A DNA stretch of 64,000 nt from Neodiprion pinetum (taxonomy: Eukaryota > Arthropoda > Insecta > Hymenoptera > Diprionidae): positions 13,180,251-13,244,250 of the forward strand of contig NC_060232.1 of NCBI RefSeq assembly GCF_021155775.2. Reading direction: 5' to 3'. The position numbers were made by a program, and so were the translations under genes. Positions 60,830 to 64,000 of the stretch are shown piece after piece; position 1 is the stretch's first letter, and every line of letters starts with the position of its first letter. The notes beneath the pieces were generated by a model. That model was given only the letters and a program-made list of their open reading frames with translations, was not told where the DNA came from and searched no databases.

Positions 60830-63800
60830 CTGCAACAACGTTATACTTGAGCTTCACTCTACCGGAGATCGCGATGAATAGGGCAAGCACTGAACAGGAT
60901 AGAAATAGAGAAAAAGATTTGTTCGCTCTTTCCGGTGTCACCCCGACAGTTTTCACAGACAGCTTTTCACTTCAAGCTCGTTAATCACTCGACAATTTTA
61001 CTTGACCCTTTCGTTCATAAATTTTTTCTTACGTGTGATTCACTTGAAATTTTGCATACATGGGCTCATGGGGTCGCCAATTGCGAATCTGAACTCGAAA
61101 TACGAAAATTCAGAATGGCGGATCCAAGGCGCGGACGTAAATTCAAAACTTTGTTTGATTTTAAAAAAAAACTTTGTCTATCGTGGTTTTTGCGGTCGCC
61201 GATCTCAAATCTCGGATCCAATATAGCGGATGAACAAAAATTTTGAAAAAATTTACAGATGTTTTTTGGTGTGTATTAAGTTTGTGTAAAAATCGGTATT
61301 CCGATTTTCATGGTCAATTAGCAGAAAATGGGTTTTTCGTGGGAAATCACGAACTTCGACCGTTTGTTTACACGTTCTACTTTTGCAATGAATAAATAAA
61401 TGAATTTTGTGTTTTTTGTAGACTTAGACGTATTCCAGGGGACATCCAGGGACCAAAAAACTCGGTGGTTGTTACCAAAACAGTAATAAATAAATAAAGA
61501 GGTGCAAAAAAACAGGTGGAACGCTGAACGACCTAGCTTGAATTGCAGGGTTTATGGAACTAGAAATTTTCACAAAAAACCCATGGATGGTTCTGACAAT
61601 ATTCGCATTATACTCATAATTTTGAAACAAAAGAACCAATCACTTTTGAAATTTCAAAAATGCTGCTCATTTTTTCAAAAATGTCTAATATTTATACTCT
61701 AATGTTTGAATACTCCTTTCAGTTTTAAAACATAAGCTCTAGATAATAATAGTTTTTGAAAATTTGGAAAATGCTTAAAACATACTTCAGAGCTCCGGGA
61801 ATATTGCCCATTAATATTTTACCACGGGCTACCCGAAGAATGACATTGATCATGTGACAAGCAAACACCAACGAAATCAGACCTTCTTAAAACAATGTGT
61901 GGCAAACTGATATAAGCGTAAACACGCGCCGCGACAAAACGTCTCACGTCTTGGAATTTAATCAAGCCGTTTGTACTTCCAAGAATTTTTCTTACGTTAG
62001 ACCTGGACATGGTCGTTGTCAGGCCATTGTTTTATGCGCAACTAGTTTGACTGATCGTTATCAGCAGATGACAGAGCTCATTTCGTATGAAATACCGTAA
62101 GCAATTATCCTCACGAGTGACGTAATAGATTTTTCCAACTGCACTTTCACCGAATTCACGACATCGCAGATAAACGTCTTCTTATCTGATTAGATTACAC
62201 GGAAACCCGGATGACTTTAGAACAAGCTGATAACGGGCATTGCAGTGAACTCAAAGCCTTCCAATTTTTATGTAATGCGGACCGTGAAACCTCATTATCT
62301 GAAAGTAAACATTCATCGAAACACAATTACGCGCCTTGTAGCGAAGCTAAGGGTTAATAACTTTCTGGGACTTTTCTAAAAATAAGCTTAATAGACGGCC
62401 CCCTATGAGGACCTGGAAATAGCGCGGTGTCAAAGTTTAGGAGCAGCCCCACGTATATAGTAGCGTAGATATTCTAAAACCAAAGGAATTGCTTTCTCTG
62501 CTTTCCGGTTTTCCCTTCGTATTCCAGACAAACTCAATATTCGTTGCTCAGGTGTTCCCACAAGTCCAATATATGATTTCCTTGTACGATGATGAAGTTA
62601 GCAACGATGCATGTTTAGGAAAAATTGCTACTTCGCGTCTTTAGGAATGTCCGAAATTTAGTAAACCAGTAAAAATAGAATGTACTATTATTTTGAAAAG
62701 TCAACTCCTTGAAAGTCATTCTAAAATCGCCTATTAACGACGATTTTTTACCCTAACGTTTCGTTACGTTAACGCTACCAACTCCAGTCTCATTTCCTTG
62801 TTTCAATCGCCAACTACAGATTACATTGTCCATTGCTTACCGTCGTGACAAACGATTAGCTCACCATCAGAGCATTTGGAACGGAATTTTAATAAATTAA
62901 TTATACATAAAAATGTTGGAGCCAGTGATACGGAGTTTGACTTCCGTCAAAGATTTCTGAAGAAGAGATTAGTAAAATTATACCTAATTAATCCTTGTCC
63001 CGTACAGTCGTCAGAGTATTCCTCTTATTCCCGATATAGTTTAGAATTTTCTAGAGTACCATGAACCGTGTTGCACTTTGTCCAAAACGACGAATACAAT
63101 ACTATCATTCCGGCGTTTTCAAACAGTAGAACATGATCTACCCGACAATTCCTCGTGGCGGGCTTACAACGTTATAAAATAGTCTGTCACTGACGACATC
63201 GGCTGAAATCTACAGCACGTGTTACGCAGGTAACACAAACGTTTTCCTTTTCCTGCCTCGCAATCGTTCGCAATGCCGAATTCCAGTAAAATCAAATGTC
63301 TGTATACAAGGATCACACTGCACTCGGTAGTACTTTTCAAATCAACGATTACCCAAAATTGGACGTGATTCAGCCGCGGCAACGGATGAGATCCGACTGT
63401 CCGTCCTCCTTCGCGTCTCAGGACAGACTACACACGACACCGAGCAATATCACTTCACTTTATCTTGGACACTCCACACCGCTGTTCTTGACTCGGTACT
63501 TTGCTTGGCAGTGTGCTGAGTTAGTTAAGCTAGATCCATGAACGCTGAATCCGACTTGGGAAGGGGGGGGGCTCGTACGTCCATTAGTGTTGGTTTGTAC
63601 CGCTATCCTTAAACCGCCGACCAAGCTGCTTTTTCTCCAACACACATGCACCAGCGAACAGTACGTACGACCTTCGATTCACACGACCTAACGACACAAC
63701 GAAGAAACAATTTGCAACAGTGGGACGGCAGGTGTCTGCATGTGTGTGTTACACGTACATGTCCGTGTTTACATGCTCCACGGGATCGCCTCAGCATGGG

Positions 63801-64000
63801 TCTGTTATTGATATTAAGGTTTTTACGTACTAACCGAGCAGAAGACTTGAACGAAACCCAAAAAAAAAATTGGAGATTCCTTCTTTGCTTTGATGATAGA
63901 TTTTATGTAGTGGTAATATTCAAATTGCAAACATTTTATACGTATTTAAGATTGAACTGTCGCGTAATGATGTTAATGTATAACATAACGAGTGAAAGGA
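60830..64000. other. 5' flank or first intron of the shootin-like gene
   Basis: The acceptor at 60,830 implies at least one upstream non-coding exon. Possible 5' splice sites on the - strand are GACGGTAAGC near 62,838 and CGTTGTAAGC near 63,165. A CpG-richer block at about 63.1-63.8 kb is the best promoter candidate. None can be chosen from sequence alone. Confidence 0.3.
61040..61260. repeat. Dispersed repeat with GGCGGATCC core, copy 3
   Basis: Contains GGGGTCGCCAATTGCGAATC, AATGGCGGATCCAAGG and then GGTCGCCGATCTCAAATC...GGATCCAATATAGCGGA. This is the clearest of the three copies. It shows two tandem rounds of a gene-free phrase that alternates GGTCGC and GGATCC words. Confidence 0.6.

Noticed and set aside
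60825..60956. Extension of the shootin N-terminus with a hydrophobic segment
   Set aside because: It would start at GTG. A strong TTGTTGCAG acceptor lies between, so this stretch is most likely intron.
1..64000. tRNA, rRNA and CRISPR-like arrays
   Set aside because: No tRNA box A/B pair, rRNA segment or regularly spaced repeat-spacer array was seen on a reading of the window. A covariance scan would be needed to exclude tRNA fragments.

Overview
The window looks like nuclear DNA of an insect. It is AT-rich, with spliced genes carrying GT-AG introns, no operon structure, and a dense load of DNA-transposon relics, foldback repeats and Penelope-like retroelements. A hymenopteran is my best guess, from the general texture and from dispersed repeats built around a GGCGGATCC-type core that I associate with wasp and sawfly genomes. 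That guess is weak and was not checked by any search.

Layout. Positions 1 to about 42,780 hold no gene I can recognise. They contain microsatellites and at least a dozen short repeats with inverted termini: an 8,891-9,262 foldback family with a half copy at 4,902-5,171, a TA-flanked element at 25,766, a widespread-type repeat at 27,041, a long-arm foldback at 28,900, a hAT-like element at 29,780, twin 132-bp MITEs at 30,763 and 31,236, TTAA-flanked elements at 32,924 and 38,666, and a 1.7-kb hAT-type element with a perfect 8-bp target duplication at 35,107. A few weak promoter or first-exon candidates are listed at low confidence.

The right third holds two genes arranged tail to tail. On the + strand is a complete three-exon BCCIP homologue (43,441-48,027; 311 aa). 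On the - strand is a nine-coding-exon gene (60,824 down to 51,101; 623 aa) whose coiled coils, poly-proline tract and C-terminal motif match the Shootin-1 family. A non-coding first exon of that gene probably lies upstream of 60,830.

The most notable feature is a pair of Penelope-like elements, one in an intron of each gene. In BCCIP intron 1 (44,335-46,567) an uninterrupted reverse transcriptase/GIY-YIG frame lies between two 179-bp inverted pseudo-LTRs, each carrying a hammerhead-ribozyme-like core, flanked by a 13-bp target duplication. In the shootin intron (55,225-56,003) a second element has inverted pseudo-LTRs with a different hammerhead core, no reverse transcriptase, a similar one-sided tail and an 11-bp target duplication. 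It ends only 23 nt from a 5' splice site. A third, decayed hammerhead-like core lies at 37,601. Other mobile DNA also crowds the genes: a hAT-type element ends 98 bp before the BCCIP start codon, and short palindromes lie in several shootin introns.
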